In this document: positions 44,266-53,940 of the stretch, one piece after another
Layout: every line of letters starts with the position of its first letter
How positions within the stretch are numbered: the stretch's first letter is position 1
NCBI GenBank assembly: GCA_903824965.1
Contig: CAIJYR010000052.1
Span: forward strand, 1-55,103
Length of the DNA stretch: 55,103 bases
DNA from: an uncultured Thiotrichales bacterium
GTDB taxonomy: Bacteria > Pseudomonadota > Gammaproteobacteria > CAIRSR01
Direction: 5' to 3'
Notes under the pieces: generated by a model
What the model was told of the DNA's origin: nothing
Database searches by the model: none
The model's input: the letters and a program-made list of their open reading frames with translations, nothing else
Made by a program: the position numbers and the translations under genes

Positions 44266-45705
44266 TTGAATACACTCACCGTCTTGTTGCTGCTCCCTCT
44301 CTCTGGGGCGCTCTTAGTAGGGTTGATTCCCCGGCGCTTTGAACGGTGGATTCGGTCGATCGCGCTTGCTACCTCGGCGATCGCTGTGTTCGTCGCGATC
44401 GACGTTTTGCGTCGTTTTGATCCCAGCACCGGAAATCTCCCCATCCTCGAACCCCTCCTAGGGCAATACTACGCCCTTGGGGTCGATGGGCTCTCTCTTC
44501 CCATGGTGTTGCTCGCAGTCGGGCTTTGTTTGGTAGCACTGCTTGCCTCCACAACCATTCAGGAACAAATCAAAAGCTATTACCTCTCGATGCTGTTGCT
44601 GGAGTCTGCTATTTTGGGGGTGTTTCTGACACAGGATTGGTTGTTCTTTTATATCTGCTGGGAACTGACCATCCTACCGCTCTTCTTCCTCATCAACCGT
44701 TGGGGGGGGAAGCGTCGTTTGCAGGCTGCGCTGAATTTTATTCTCTACACGATGGGTGGATCGGTCTTCATGCTCATTGCACTGCTCATTGCCTTCGATA
44801 AAGCCGGGGTGCATACCTTCACGATGCAAGACATGACCCAGGGACTGCATGCACTGCCGCGTGAGATCCAGATACCCATTTTTCTCGGTTTGTTGGTCGG
44901 TTTTGGGGTGAAAATGCCGATTTTTCCGCTGCATGGTTGGATTTCACTCGCGCATGTCGAAGCGCCTAGCCCCGTCAGTATCTTGCTGTCCGGCATTTTG
45001 CTCAAAATGGGATCGTATGGCTTGCTCCGTGCTTCTGCGATGCTCCCCCAGGCTTTGGTGGCCATGCAGGACGTGTTGGCAGCCTTGGCACTCATTGGTA
45101 TGCTCTATGGCGGCCTGCTTGCGTGGCGGCAGAGCGATCTCAAAGCCATGGTTGCTTATTCTTCGGTCAGCCATATGGGGGTCGTGTTGTTGGGCATTGC
45201 GACCCTTAAGGAGGCGGGTGTAACGGGTGCTGTCCTGCAGATGGTCGCCCATGGCATTGTCGCCGGTTCTCTTTTTTTGCTCCTGGGGAGCCTGTACCAC
45301 CATACACACACCCGAGAGGTAAGTCAGTACGGGGGCCTGATGCAGACGACACCGCGTTTTGCCCTTTTGACCACGCTCGCCTTTGCAGGGGCCGTGGGGA
45401 TTCCAGGCACCTCTGGTTTTATTGCCGAACTGCATGCTCTCGTGGGTGTGTTTGAACGCTGGGGTTGGTTGGCCTTGTTGCTCAGCGCGGGCATGATGAT
45501 CAGCGCCGTATACGCGGTGCGCACGGTAGGGCGGCTCTTCACCGGCCCCCTGCGTGTAGGCATGGAAGCTGTGCCCGATCTCCGCCACCATGAACTGCTC
45601 GCAGCGGGTTTGCTCGCGGCTGCCATCACGGTGCTTGGGGTATCCCCTTATCCCTTGTTACAGTTGGTGATCCCGTACACACTGCATTTTCTGGATCAGT
45701 TCTGA
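44266..45705 (+). CDS. NuoM/DabB-like proton-conducting membrane transporter
   Basis: 'FYICWELTILPLFFLINRWGG', 'GVKMPIFPLHGWISLAHVEAPSPVSILLSGILLKMGSYGLLR', 'AYSSVSHMGVVLLGI'. TTG start at 44266 with GAGAAG upstream preferred over TTG 44161. Stop overlaps dabA start. Confidence 0.85.
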   Translation: MNTLTVLLLLPLSGALLVGLIPRRFERWIRSIALATSAIAVFVAIDVLRRFDPSTGNLPILEPLLGQYYALGVDGLSLPMVLLAVGLCLVALLASTTIQEQIKSYYLSMLLLESAILGVFLTQDWLFFYICWELTILPLFFLINRWGGKRRLQAALNFILYTMGGSVFMLIALLIAFDKAGVHTFTMQDMTQGLHALPREIQIPIFLGLLVGFGVKMPIFPLHGWISLAHVEAPSPVSILLSGILLKMGSYGLLRASAMLPQALVAMQDVLAALALIGMLYGGLLAWRQSDLKAMVAYSSVSHMGVVLLGIATLKEAGVTGAVLQMVAHGIVAGSLFLLLGSLYHHTHTREVSQYGGLMQTTPRFALLTTLAFAGAVGIPGTSGFIAELHALVGVFERWGWLALLLSAGMMISAVYAVRTVGRLFTGPLRVGMEAVPDLRHHELLAAGLLAAAITVLGVSPYPLLQLVIPYTLHFLDQF

Positions 45706-48700
45706 TGCACGCACCCGAACCTCCTGCCAGCCAGACGCGCCGAGAACGGTTGTTGAATGCGGTGCGCCACTTAGAACACGTTTTGCCAGGACAGGCACCC
45801 ATTCGGGATTTCGTCCACCACAACACAGTGCACGGTTTCCAAGATCGACCTTTCCCAGAGGCATTGCGCGAGGTTCATGCGATCACGGGGATTGCCGGGT
45901 ATCTTCCCATCGCACGCTTTCGGGCCTTGTTGCAGGAGGGACGTATTGCCCTTTCTGACGTCCTGGAAGTCTTGGCGGAGGCGCCCTCTTTGGGGTGTTC
46001 TGAGGCTTTAGGGCCACTGACACGGGGGGAGGTGTATCGGGTGTGTCTGCTCACGGAGATTCCCTCCCTCACTGCCGCACAGTTGGTGTGGCACTTGGAG
46101 GAGCGGCAAGCCCACACGGTCTTTCAACCTGGTGTTGGGGAGGAGATGAGAGACACGTTGCGCAAGAAATCTCCTGACCAATCCGATGCAATGCTTTTGG
46201 AGGATCTCTGGTATGCCTGCCTGGAAGTGTTGGGTGTTGCGTCTTCTGTGGGCCATGTAGAAAGCTTGCTGGATCTGACTTCTGATCATGCACAGCAGTT
46301 GCTTGCACACCTGGAAAAAGAGGATGCCGGACAACAAAAAACCCGCCGCAAGATCAAACACCTTGCACAGCATATTCTGCATGAATGGCTGCAACGCATT
46401 GGCCGTGATCTGACCTTGGGCGGTGCCTTACGAGCACTGACCGGCCAAGATCTGTTGGCGCAACACCGAACCTATTTGATACGGCATTTGGCGAGTTTCT
46501 TGGATCAGGGACTCTCACCGTGGCCACTCCCAGCGCGTCAAAAAGGTTTTTATAGTGCTTGGAAAGAAAGCGCACAACGCGATCTGGCCCCTGTGTTCGA
46601 GGAACTCCCCACCTGGCGTGAGACCCTGGAAGCCCTCCCCTCCGGGGCCGTAGAAGCCGTAGAACACTTGCTCTCAGCGTTGGCGCTGCCCGAAGCATTG
46701 TGGCCAGGATACCTAGAACGGCTTGCGTTGGAATTGCCTGGTTGGTCAGGGATGGTGATGTGGCGCAGTCTGCGGCCTGGCTATCAGGGGCTTACCCCAG
46801 AACGCGTGGACATGATGGAGTACCTTGCGGTACGGCTTGCGTTGGAGCGGATTTTTGCACAACGCCTGTGCCGTACAGAGTGGGGTATAGAGCCGAGTGT
46901 AGAATCGCTGCGCACCTATTTTGAACAGGCTCACGCGGAATTGTTGGGTCGCTGGATGCTTTTGAACGCCCCACTGCCGGATTATCTGTCGAGTCGTATT
47001 CAACCGTTGCTAGAACGCCCCTCGTCGATCGCGGTGAGACAAGAGGAAGAATGGTGGGCTGTAGCCCCCATGATTGTGGCCTGGCAGTTCTATTCCGCTG
47101 GAGAGCGTATCCACGCACACAGTGCACACCGTCATGGCTGGCCCTTGTTTATGCTGGCGCAGCATCTAGGCTTGAGTGCCCGTGAAATACGCAATGGGGA
47201 CAGTAATTTCGCGTGGTCTTTGCTGAAAACCATGGCCCGCCTAGAGGCCGATACCGTAGGATACCTCTGGTTACAGGCCTACGAGCGCCACTACCACCAA
47301 CAGATTCTCGGGGCGATTGCAGGCAACCATGGACGGGGTCGTTGGGCCACACGTTCTGCTGCGCCCACGGCTCAACTGGTTTTTTGCATGGACGATCGGG
47401 AGGAGGGATTTCGTCGCCACGTAGAGGAGCGCAACCCTACCCTAGAGACCTTAGGGGCGGCGGGTTTCTTTGGCGTGCCGATGTATTGGCAAGGACTAGA
47501 CGAGGAGAGGGCGACAGCGTTGTGTCCGATCGTCGTGACACCCGCTCATACCGTGAAAGAGGTCTCTGGGCACCATGAAAGTCCCCTGTACACCCGACAC
47601 AGGCGGGGTCTTGCATGGCGGCGTGGCTTACAGCATCTTTTTTTCCGCCGAACCCACAGAGGATGGTTGGGCAGTACCCTTTTGACCCTCATCGGTGCAC
47701 CGGGTGCGCTTGTTGTGTTGGTGGGCAAGGTGCTGGCACCCTTGGCGACGGGCCGTGCGATCGCGTTTCTGCGTCAGAAAGGGGAGGGGACTGTACCCAC
47801 CACGCTCACGCTTTCTGCCCCCGACAGCGCACCTCCGGCTACGTCTGAGCATCCCCGTCTTGGTTTTACCGACGCCGAACAAGCTATCCGTGTAGAAGGC
47901 TTGTTGCGCACGATAGGACTCACGCGTGGTTTTGCACCGTTGGTCGTGATCGTGGGGCATGGATCGAGCAGCCAGAACAATCCACATCGGGCCGCCTACG
48001 ATTGTGGGGCTTGTAGTGGACGCCATGGTGGGCCGAATGCGCGGGTTTTTGCAGCCATGGCCAACCGTCCCGAAGTACGGACGCTTTTGTACGAACGAGG
48101 GATTACAATTCCAGAAAGCACTTGGTTCCTAGGTGCAGCGCACGATACCGCGAGTGAAGCGATCGGTTGGTACGATCAGGATCAGATACCGGATCGTCTG
48201 CGCGGTGCTTGGACTGCCTTGCAAGCGGATCTGGCGGAAGCGTGTGCTCGATCGGCCCAGGAGCGTGCCCGACGACTGGCCTCGGCACCACACCGTCCTA
48301 CTCCCCCTCAGGCATTGGCGCATGTGGCGGGACGGGCCATGGATTTTAGCCAAGCCCGTCCAGAACTCGGTCATGTGACCAATGCCGTTGCCGTAATTGG
48401 GCGTCGTTCCGTGACCCAAGGGGTCTTTTTTGACCGCCGGATGTTCCTCATTTCGTATGACCCGACGGAGGATCCCGATGGGCGTATTGTGGAAGGGATT
48501 TTACTTGCAGCAGGGCCGGTCGGTGCGGGCATTACCCTGGAATATTATTTCTCCACAGTCGACAGTGAGCGGTTTGGGTGTGGAAGCAAAGTCACGCACA
48601 ACCTGACGGGCTTTCTCGGTGTAATGGAAGGCACCAGTTCTGATTTGCGTACCGGCCTACCACGTCAGATGACCGAGATCCACGAAGCCATGCGGCTTTT

Positions 48701-48989
48701 GATCATCGTTGAGCAGCAACCGGACATTCTGACTGCACTCTATGAGCGACAACCCATTCTCCGCGAACTGGTAGGCAATGCGTGGATTCATCTCGCTGCC
48801 AAGGAACCAGAAAGCGGTATCCTGCACCGGTTTCGACCGGGTGTCGGTTGGACAGTGTGGTACCAAGATCCCAACGCGCCTCCCTTGCCTTGTGTGAATG
48901 CTTCGCCAGAATGGTTTATGGGACACAAGGGGCCACTCACCCCTGCACTCATTCGGCAACCTGTGCCTCAGCAACCTGTGCCTGCGTAG
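45705..48989 (+). CDS. dabA: DabA-like (DUF2309) inorganic carbon transporter subunit
   Basis: 'LEHVLPGQAPIRDFVHHNTVHGFQ', beta-CA-like 'QLVFCMDDREEGFRRHVEE', 'VVIVGHGSSSQNNPHRAAYDCGACSGRHGGPNARVFAAMAN'; coupled to an antiporter-like gene. Confidence 0.9.
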   Translation: MHAPEPPASQTRRERLLNAVRHLEHVLPGQAPIRDFVHHNTVHGFQDRPFPEALREVHAITGIAGYLPIARFRALLQEGRIALSDVLEVLAEAPSLGCSEALGPLTRGEVYRVCLLTEIPSLTAAQLVWHLEERQAHTVFQPGVGEEMRDTLRKKSPDQSDAMLLEDLWYACLEVLGVASSVGHVESLLDLTSDHAQQLLAHLEKEDAGQQKTRRKIKHLAQHILHEWLQRIGRDLTLGGALRALTGQDLLAQHRTYLIRHLASFLDQGLSPWPLPARQKGFYSAWKESAQRDLAPVFEELPTWRETLEALPSGAVEAVEHLLSALALPEALWPGYLERLALELPGWSGMVMWRSLRPGYQGLTPERVDMMEYLAVRLALERIFAQRLCRTEWGIEPSVESLRTYFEQAHAELLGRWMLLNAPLPDYLSSRIQPLLERPSSIAVRQEEEWWAVAPMIVAWQFYSAGERIHAHSAHRHGWPLFMLAQHLGLSAREIRNGDSNFAWSLLKTMARLEADTVGYLWLQAYERHYHQQILGAIAGNHGRGRWATRSAAPTAQLVFCMDDREEGFRRHVEERNPTLETLGAAGFFGVPMYWQGLDEERATALCPIVVTPAHTVKEVSGHHESPLYTRHRRGLAWRRGLQHLFFRRTHRGWLGSTLLTLIGAPGALVVLVGKVLAPLATGRAIAFLRQKGEGTVPTTLTLSAPDSAPPATSEHPRLGFTDAEQAIRVEGLLRTIGLTRGFAPLVVIVGHGSSSQNNPHRAAYDCGACSGRHGGPNARVFAAMANRPEVRTLLYERGITIPESTWFLGAAHDTASEAIGWYDQDQIPDRLRGAWTALQADLAEACARSAQERARRLASAPHRPTPPQALAHVAGRAMDFSQARPELGHVTNAVAVIGRRSVTQGVFFDRRMFLISYDPTEDPDGRIVEGILLAAGPVGAGITLEYYFSTVDSERFGCGSKVTHNLTGFLGVMEGTSSDLRTGLPRQMTEIHEAMRLLIIVEQQPDILTALYERQPILRELVGNAWIHLAAKEPESGILHRFRPGVGWTVWYQDPNAPPLPCVNASPEWFMGHKGPLTPALIRQPVPQQPVPA

Positions 48990-49758
48990 CGGTTTTTGCG
49001 ACCACCGCAAGCCCGTGCATCACCAGGTTTGCCTCATATTCCACCACCCCGTTGAGCAACGGCAACGCAAGGGCCGCATCCCCGCCCGTGAGTAGGATCG
49101 TGACTGCGCCGGAGAGTTCCCGAGACAGATCCGCCACCACGCGATCGATCAGCGCAACCACGGCGTACAGGGTGCCCCCAGCAACAGCACTGCCCGTATC
49201 AACGGCAAGCAAAGAGGCACCCGCACCGCTTGTGTACCGAATTTGCGCCGTACCCGCAACGAGGGCGTGACGCATCATCCTGATCCCGGGAACAATCAGA
49301 CCACCGAGGTGGGTATTGTCCGCAGAGAGGGCATCGATCGTCACAGCAGTACCACAGTCTACGACACACAAATGCCCATGCGAGCGTCTTGCCGCTCCTA
49401 CCAGCGCAGCCCAACGATCGGCACCCAGGCGGGTAGGATCACGGTAGGCATTTTTGACCCCGTACCCTTGCGCCTCTGGGCGTAAAAACGAGACCTCTAG
49501 CTGCCAGGTAGCCTGTGTCCAGTCGCATAGGTCTTTTGCCAGTGCATCCCCCCCCACGTTCGACGCCACAATGCGGGTTGGGCGGGTTGGTGACAGTCCT
49601 CTCCAACAAGTCTCGGCAACGCTGCCAATGCCTTCTGGACGGTAGACACGGGAACCCACGCAGGTCAACGTATCCTCATCGTCACCACGATCGTCACCAC
49701 GATCGTCAAGAGTCGCCCATTTGACCGCAGAATTACCGATGTCTAACAAGAGGATCAT
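48949..49758 (-). CDS. coaX: type III pantothenate kinase
   Basis: 'MILLLDIGNSAVKWA', 'GADRWAALVGA', 'VVDCGTAVTIDAL', 'GGLIVPGIRMMRHAL'. Confidence 0.95.
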   Translation of the reverse strand: MILLLDIGNSAVKWATLDDRGDDRGDDEDTLTCVGSRVYRPEGIGSVAETCWRGLSPTRPTRIVASNVGGDALAKDLCDWTQATWQLEVSFLRPEAQGYGVKNAYRDPTRLGADRWAALVGAARRSHGHLCVVDCGTAVTIDALSADNTHLGGLIVPGIRMMRHALVAGTAQIRYTSGAGASLLAVDTGSAVAGGTLYAVVALIDRVVADLSRELSGAVTILLTGGDAALALPLLNGVVEYEANLVMHGLAVVAKTATQAQVAEAQVAE

Positions 49759-49764
49759 CGAGAC

Positions 49765-50655
49765 CTAGCCAGGATACACGCCGGTAGAAAGATAACGATC
49801 GCCACGATCACAGGCGATGACGACAATGACTGCGTTTTGTACGGTTTGTACCAAACGCAACGCAGCGGCACACGCACCCCCCGAAGAAATCCCCACGAAA
49901 ATGCCTTCCTTGGCCGCCAAGGCGCGTGTAGTGTCTTCGGCTTCTTGTTGACTCACGTCCAGGATGCAATCTACACGGGTAGGATCGTAAATGCGCGGAA
50001 GATAGGCAAGGGGCCAGCGCCGAATCCCTGGGATCTGGGAACCCTCGGTGGGTTGCACACCAACAATCTGGATGGCAGGATTTTGTTCCTTGAGGTAGCG
50101 AGACGTTCCCATGATAGTGCCGGTCGTGCCCATGCTGCTTACGAAGTGTGTGAGGCTTCCGCCGGTGTCGCGCCAGATTTCCGGGCCGGTTCCTTCGTAG
50201 TGCGCGGCTGGGTTGTCGGGATTAGAAAACTGATCCAACAGGCGGCCTTTTCCCTGAGACACCAGCGTTCGTGCCAGATCGATGGCAGCTTCCATGCCAC
50301 CCGCTGCTGGGGTCAATAGGATCTCAGCACCCAAGGCACGCATCACCGAACGGCGCTCCACGCTCATGTGTTCCGGCATGACAAGCACCATGCGATACCC
50401 CCGCACACTCGCAGCCATGGCCAAGGCAATGCCGGTATTGCCGCTGGTCGGTTCGATTAGGGTATCGCCGGGTCGGATTTCGCCACGTTCTTCGGCGCGT
50501 CGAATCATGGACAAGGCAGGTCGATCTTTGACCGAGCCTGCGGGGTTGTTGCCTTCGAGTTTTAGTAGAATACGGTTGGATGGACTGTCCAACAGGCGTT
50601 GCAAACACACAAGCGGTGTGTTGCCAATGGTGTCTTCAAGGGTGGAAAAGTGCAT
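49765..50655 (-). CDS. cysM: cysteine synthase B
   Basis: 'IGNTPLVCLQRL', 'EGNNPAGSVKDRPALSMI', 'PTSGNTGIALAM', 'FVSSMGTTGTIMGTSRYLKE', 'GISSGGACAAAL'. Confidence 0.95.
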   Translation of the reverse strand: MHFSTLEDTIGNTPLVCLQRLLDSPSNRILLKLEGNNPAGSVKDRPALSMIRRAEERGEIRPGDTLIEPTSGNTGIALAMAASVRGYRMVLVMPEHMSVERRSVMRALGAEILLTPAAGGMEAAIDLARTLVSQGKGRLLDQFSNPDNPAAHYEGTGPEIWRDTGGSLTHFVSSMGTTGTIMGTSRYLKEQNPAIQIVGVQPTEGSQIPGIRRWPLAYLPRIYDPTRVDCILDVSQQEAEDTTRALAAKEGIFVGISSGGACAAALRLVQTVQNAVIVVIACDRGDRYLSTGVYPG

Positions 50656-50759
50656 GGCATCGTGGATCGTTTGGTGTGTGTGGATCGGGCAAAATAAAAT
50701 TGCTCTGTGCGTCCGTTACTTTTACCCTTTGCTTTTACCAACAAGGTCGGGAGACGACG

Positions 50760-51167
50760 ATGTGTAGTGGTAGACGGCTAGCGGTTGGTGCACTGTTGTA
50801 CGTGGCATGTGGTTGGCTCGTCGGTTGTTCCGCAGACACAACACCCCGAACCACGGAAGTCAGTTATCGCAAGGACGTGCGCCCCATTCTGGACTCCTTT
50901 TGTGTGGATTGTCATCTCCCTACCAACCAGGATCGCACGGCTGGCATGGGATATATGCGAAGTCAGTTTAGCGTGGAAACCTACGAAAGCATCATGCGGG
51001 GTACAAAATTCGGTCTTATGATCAAACCAGGCGATCCTGCGGGAAGTACGCTCATGGGTACCATCAGCAGCAGCGGTGATCAGCGACATCACGGCAGGGG
51101 GCCGATCCCCGAAAAGGATGCTAGTATCCTACACAATTGGATAGCACAAGGCGCAAAAAACAATTGA
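50760..51167 (+). CDS. lipoprotein with a CxxCH motif (planctomycete-type cytochrome c-like)
   Basis: Lipobox-like LVGCS; 'VRPILDSFCVDCHLP'; 'MIKPGDPAGSTLMGTI'; 'ILHNWIAQGA'. Start set to ATG 50760. Confidence 0.7.
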   Translation: MCSGRRLAVGALLYVACGWLVGCSADTTPRTTEVSYRKDVRPILDSFCVDCHLPTNQDRTAGMGYMRSQFSVETYESIMRGTKFGLMIKPGDPAGSTLMGTISSSGDQRHHGRGPIPEKDASILHNWIAQGAKNN

Positions 51168-52837
51168 TGCAGCGATGGTTTCTCTTATTGGGTTGTTTCC
51201 TGGGCACTGCTGTGGTGGCAGCCGTTTGGATGTGGGACGGGCAGTTGGTGGCGTTGCCTGATCTGACGAGTGGGCGTTTCGATTGTGTTTCTTATTCGCC
51301 TCCTTCGATCCTGCGTTCTGTCGATGGTGCTCCGCGTGCGTCGGTGTCGGTCGCTGTGATGGAAGCCGACTTGCGAGTGATGGCGCATATCACGCGCTGT
51401 ATTCGGACCTACTCGGTTGCACGCAACATGGATCAAGTGGTACCGATCGCAGCGCGGTTGGGGATGAAGGTGCTGTTGGGAGTATGGATATCACGCGAGG
51501 AAGAAAGCGGGAACGCCGAAATCAGGCAAGCAGCAACCATGGCCAACGCCTACCCAGAAACTGTGCGTGCCATTGTGGTCGGCAATGAGGCGATGATGCG
51601 CTGTGATGTGTCCGAAGCACGGCTCGCAGCCTATCTCCAGTACGCCCGTACTTTAACACACACCCCCCTGACAGTTGCCGAGATCTGGCGTTTCTGGTTG
51701 TATCACCCGCAGTTGGCCTCCTCGGTGGACTTTATTACCCTCCATATTCTGCCCTATTGGGAAGATGAACCGACCTCAGTGGATCAATCGCTTGCGTCCG
51801 TTGAACAGATCATGATGCACTGTCAGGAACGTTTTGCTGGCAAACCGCTCCTGATCGGTGAGATTGGCTGGCCTAGTCTTGGGCGGCCCCACCGCGATGC
51901 TGTACCAGGGCGCATTCAACAAGCGCAGTTTTTGCGCACATTGGCCACACTCGCTGCATCGCATGGTTGGGCGTACAACGTCATTGAAGGGTTCGATCAG
52001 CGATGGAAGCGGGACAGTGAGGGGACGGTTGGGGGGGCTTGGGGTGTGTTTACGGAGGAGGGTGTCCAGAAATTTCCGTTGCGTGGCCCCGTCAGTGACT
52101 GTCCCGAGTGGAGGTCTGAGTTTCTGTTGTCGGTCGCTTTGGGTGCGTTGGGATGGGTGTGGCTTTTCTGGAAAGGGGCCGCACGATCGAACCTGCGTGG
52201 TGCGGTCGCTGCCCTGATCACGCCTTTTTTGGGCGGCTTGCTTGTGATGCAAGCAGATTTTATGTTGCAAACAACACTTGGCATCACCGATTGGGTGCTT
52301 GGCTTTTTGGGTCTTGTCCTTTCTGTTTTGCTGGCGGGATTGCTGGTGCGGGGTTTCGCACTGGGCATATGGCCCACTCTGCCCGCCTTGGGTAGCGTGT
52401 TGGATGCCCTTTTTCGTTCCTCTCCTGTGATAGAAGAAGAACGCATAGACCAATGGCAATGGTTTGGGCTGATCTATCTCGTTCTATTGATCGGTGCTGC
52501 TGGGGTTGGGTTGGCACTTGCGTTGGCGTTTGCACATTCCCATCGAGACTTTCCTGTGGCGGTCTTTTTATTACCTGCCTTGGCATTCCTTGCCTTTGGT
52601 TGTGCCAATCGATTCCAGGTCGAACCAGGCTATGTACCACGAGAAGAAAGCTGGTTGGGTATTTTGTTCCTAGTGCTGGCCTTTGGTGGCTGGATGAATG
52701 AACGCTTTCTGAATCCGGTTGCTGTACAGTGGGCGGTGGTACTTGTGCTGTTCGCCATTCCCTTGCTTGGGAAGATGGTCGTTTTTTACGATCGTAAAAG
52801 ACCAACTCATCGGTACTCCGCAAGACGCACGACTTGA
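51167..52837 (+). CDS. GH17-like beta-(1,3)-glucanase-type domain fused to multi-TM region
   Basis: 'FDCVSYSPP', 'IRTYSVARNMDQVVPIAARLGMKVLLGVWIS', 'IVVGNEAMMR', 'LIGEIGWPSLGR', then several TM segments. ATG overlaps previous stop. Confidence 0.75.
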   Translation: MQRWFLLLGCFLGTAVVAAVWMWDGQLVALPDLTSGRFDCVSYSPPSILRSVDGAPRASVSVAVMEADLRVMAHITRCIRTYSVARNMDQVVPIAARLGMKVLLGVWISREEESGNAEIRQAATMANAYPETVRAIVVGNEAMMRCDVSEARLAAYLQYARTLTHTPLTVAEIWRFWLYHPQLASSVDFITLHILPYWEDEPTSVDQSLASVEQIMMHCQERFAGKPLLIGEIGWPSLGRPHRDAVPGRIQQAQFLRTLATLAASHGWAYNVIEGFDQRWKRDSEGTVGGAWGVFTEEGVQKFPLRGPVSDCPEWRSEFLLSVALGALGWVWLFWKGAARSNLRGAVAALITPFLGGLLVMQADFMLQTTLGITDWVLGFLGLVLSVLLAGLLVRGFALGIWPTLPALGSVLDALFRSSPVIEEERIDQWQWFGLIYLVLLIGAAGVGLALALAFAHSHRDFPVAVFLLPALAFLAFGCANRFQVEPGYVPREESWLGILFLVLAFGGWMNERFLNPVAVQWAVVLVLFAIPLLGKMVVFYDRKRPTHRYSARRTT

Positions 52838-53874
52838 CGTCGTGCGCCCCAATCGCCAGGGTGAGGCTCAAAAACACCCGCGCATGGTGCCTGGCATTGG
52901 GTACAGAGGCCGTCCTTTGTCAGATTCCAGGTTGATATCTGGTATCCGGTGCGTCCAATGAGTCGCTGACCACAACGGTGGCAATGGGTCGAGCCGCTCT
53001 TTGTATCTGCAATGTTCCCTGCATACACGTACCGTAAACCGTTTCGGCGGGCGATGTCACAGGCGCGGAAAAGCGTATTCGCGGGGGTGGGTGGTTTGTC
53101 CTGCATCTTCCAAGCAGGGTGAAAGGCACTGAGATGCAGAGGCGTATCGACCCCCAAGTGTTCGCGGATCCAGGTGGTCATGGCGTTTAGTTCTTGATCG
53201 GTGTCATTTTCGCCAGGAATGAGCAGGGTCGTGATCTCGAACCAGACAGTGGTTTCGCGCCGAAGGTATTCCAGGGTTTCTAGGACGGGTTGCAGGTGAG
53301 CGCCTGTCAGTCGGTGGTAAAAATTCTCTGAAAAACTTTTGAGATCCACATTGGCCGCATCCATGTGCCGATAAAACTCGGCTCGCGGATCCGCGTGCAC
53401 ATACCCTGCTGTGACCGCAACCGATCGCACCCCCTGTTCACGACAAGCGATCGCAACATCGATCGCGTATTCGTGAAAGATCACCGGATCGTTATAGGTA
53501 TAGGCAACACTCCGACACCCCAACCGCTTGGCAGCCAACGCAATGGTTTCTGGGGTGGCGGCGTCGGCGAGGGTGTCCATTTCTCTCGATTTGCTGATGT
53601 CCGAGTTTTGGCAAAACTTGCAGGTCAGATTGCAACCCGCTGTCCCAAATGATAAAATGGGCGTTCCTGGCAAAAAATGGTTAAGCGGTTTTTTCTCGAT
53701 GGGGTCGATGCAAAAACCACTCGAACGACCATAGGTGGTCAGAACAATGCGCCCCTCCTGGTTCGCTCGCACGAAGCACAATCCCTGCTGTCCCTCGTGG
53801 AGTGCGCACTCACGAGGACATAGGGTACACTGAATGCGCCCATCCCCGCGTAACGACCAATACCGCGTGGGCAC
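52807..53874 (-). CDS. amrS: AmmeMemoRadiSam system radical SAM enzyme
   Basis: 'CTLCPRECALHEGQQGLCFVRAN', radical SAM 'GTAGCNLTCKFCQNSDISKS', 'AYTYNDPVIFHEYA'. The 54327 ORF start is not credible; likely GTG at 53874, N-terminus uncertain. Confidence 0.9.
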   Translation of the reverse strand: MPTRYWSLRGDGRIQCTLCPRECALHEGQQGLCFVRANQEGRIVLTTYGRSSGFCIDPIEKKPLNHFLPGTPILSFGTAGCNLTCKFCQNSDISKSREMDTLADAATPETIALAAKRLGCRSVAYTYNDPVIFHEYAIDVAIACREQGVRSVAVTAGYVHADPRAEFYRHMDAANVDLKSFSENFYHRLTGAHLQPVLETLEYLRRETTVWFEITTLLIPGENDTDQELNAMTTWIREHLGVDTPLHLSAFHPAWKMQDKPPTPANTLFRACDIARRNGLRYVYAGNIADTKSGSTHCHRCGQRLIGRTGYQISTWNLTKDGLCTQCQAPCAGVFEPHPGDWGARRQVVRLAEYR

Positions 53875-53940
53875 AACGTGGGTGTTTCGAGGGTTCGTAA
53901 TCGATTTCTCCCCAAAGATCAACACAGAGTGGTGGCGTGT

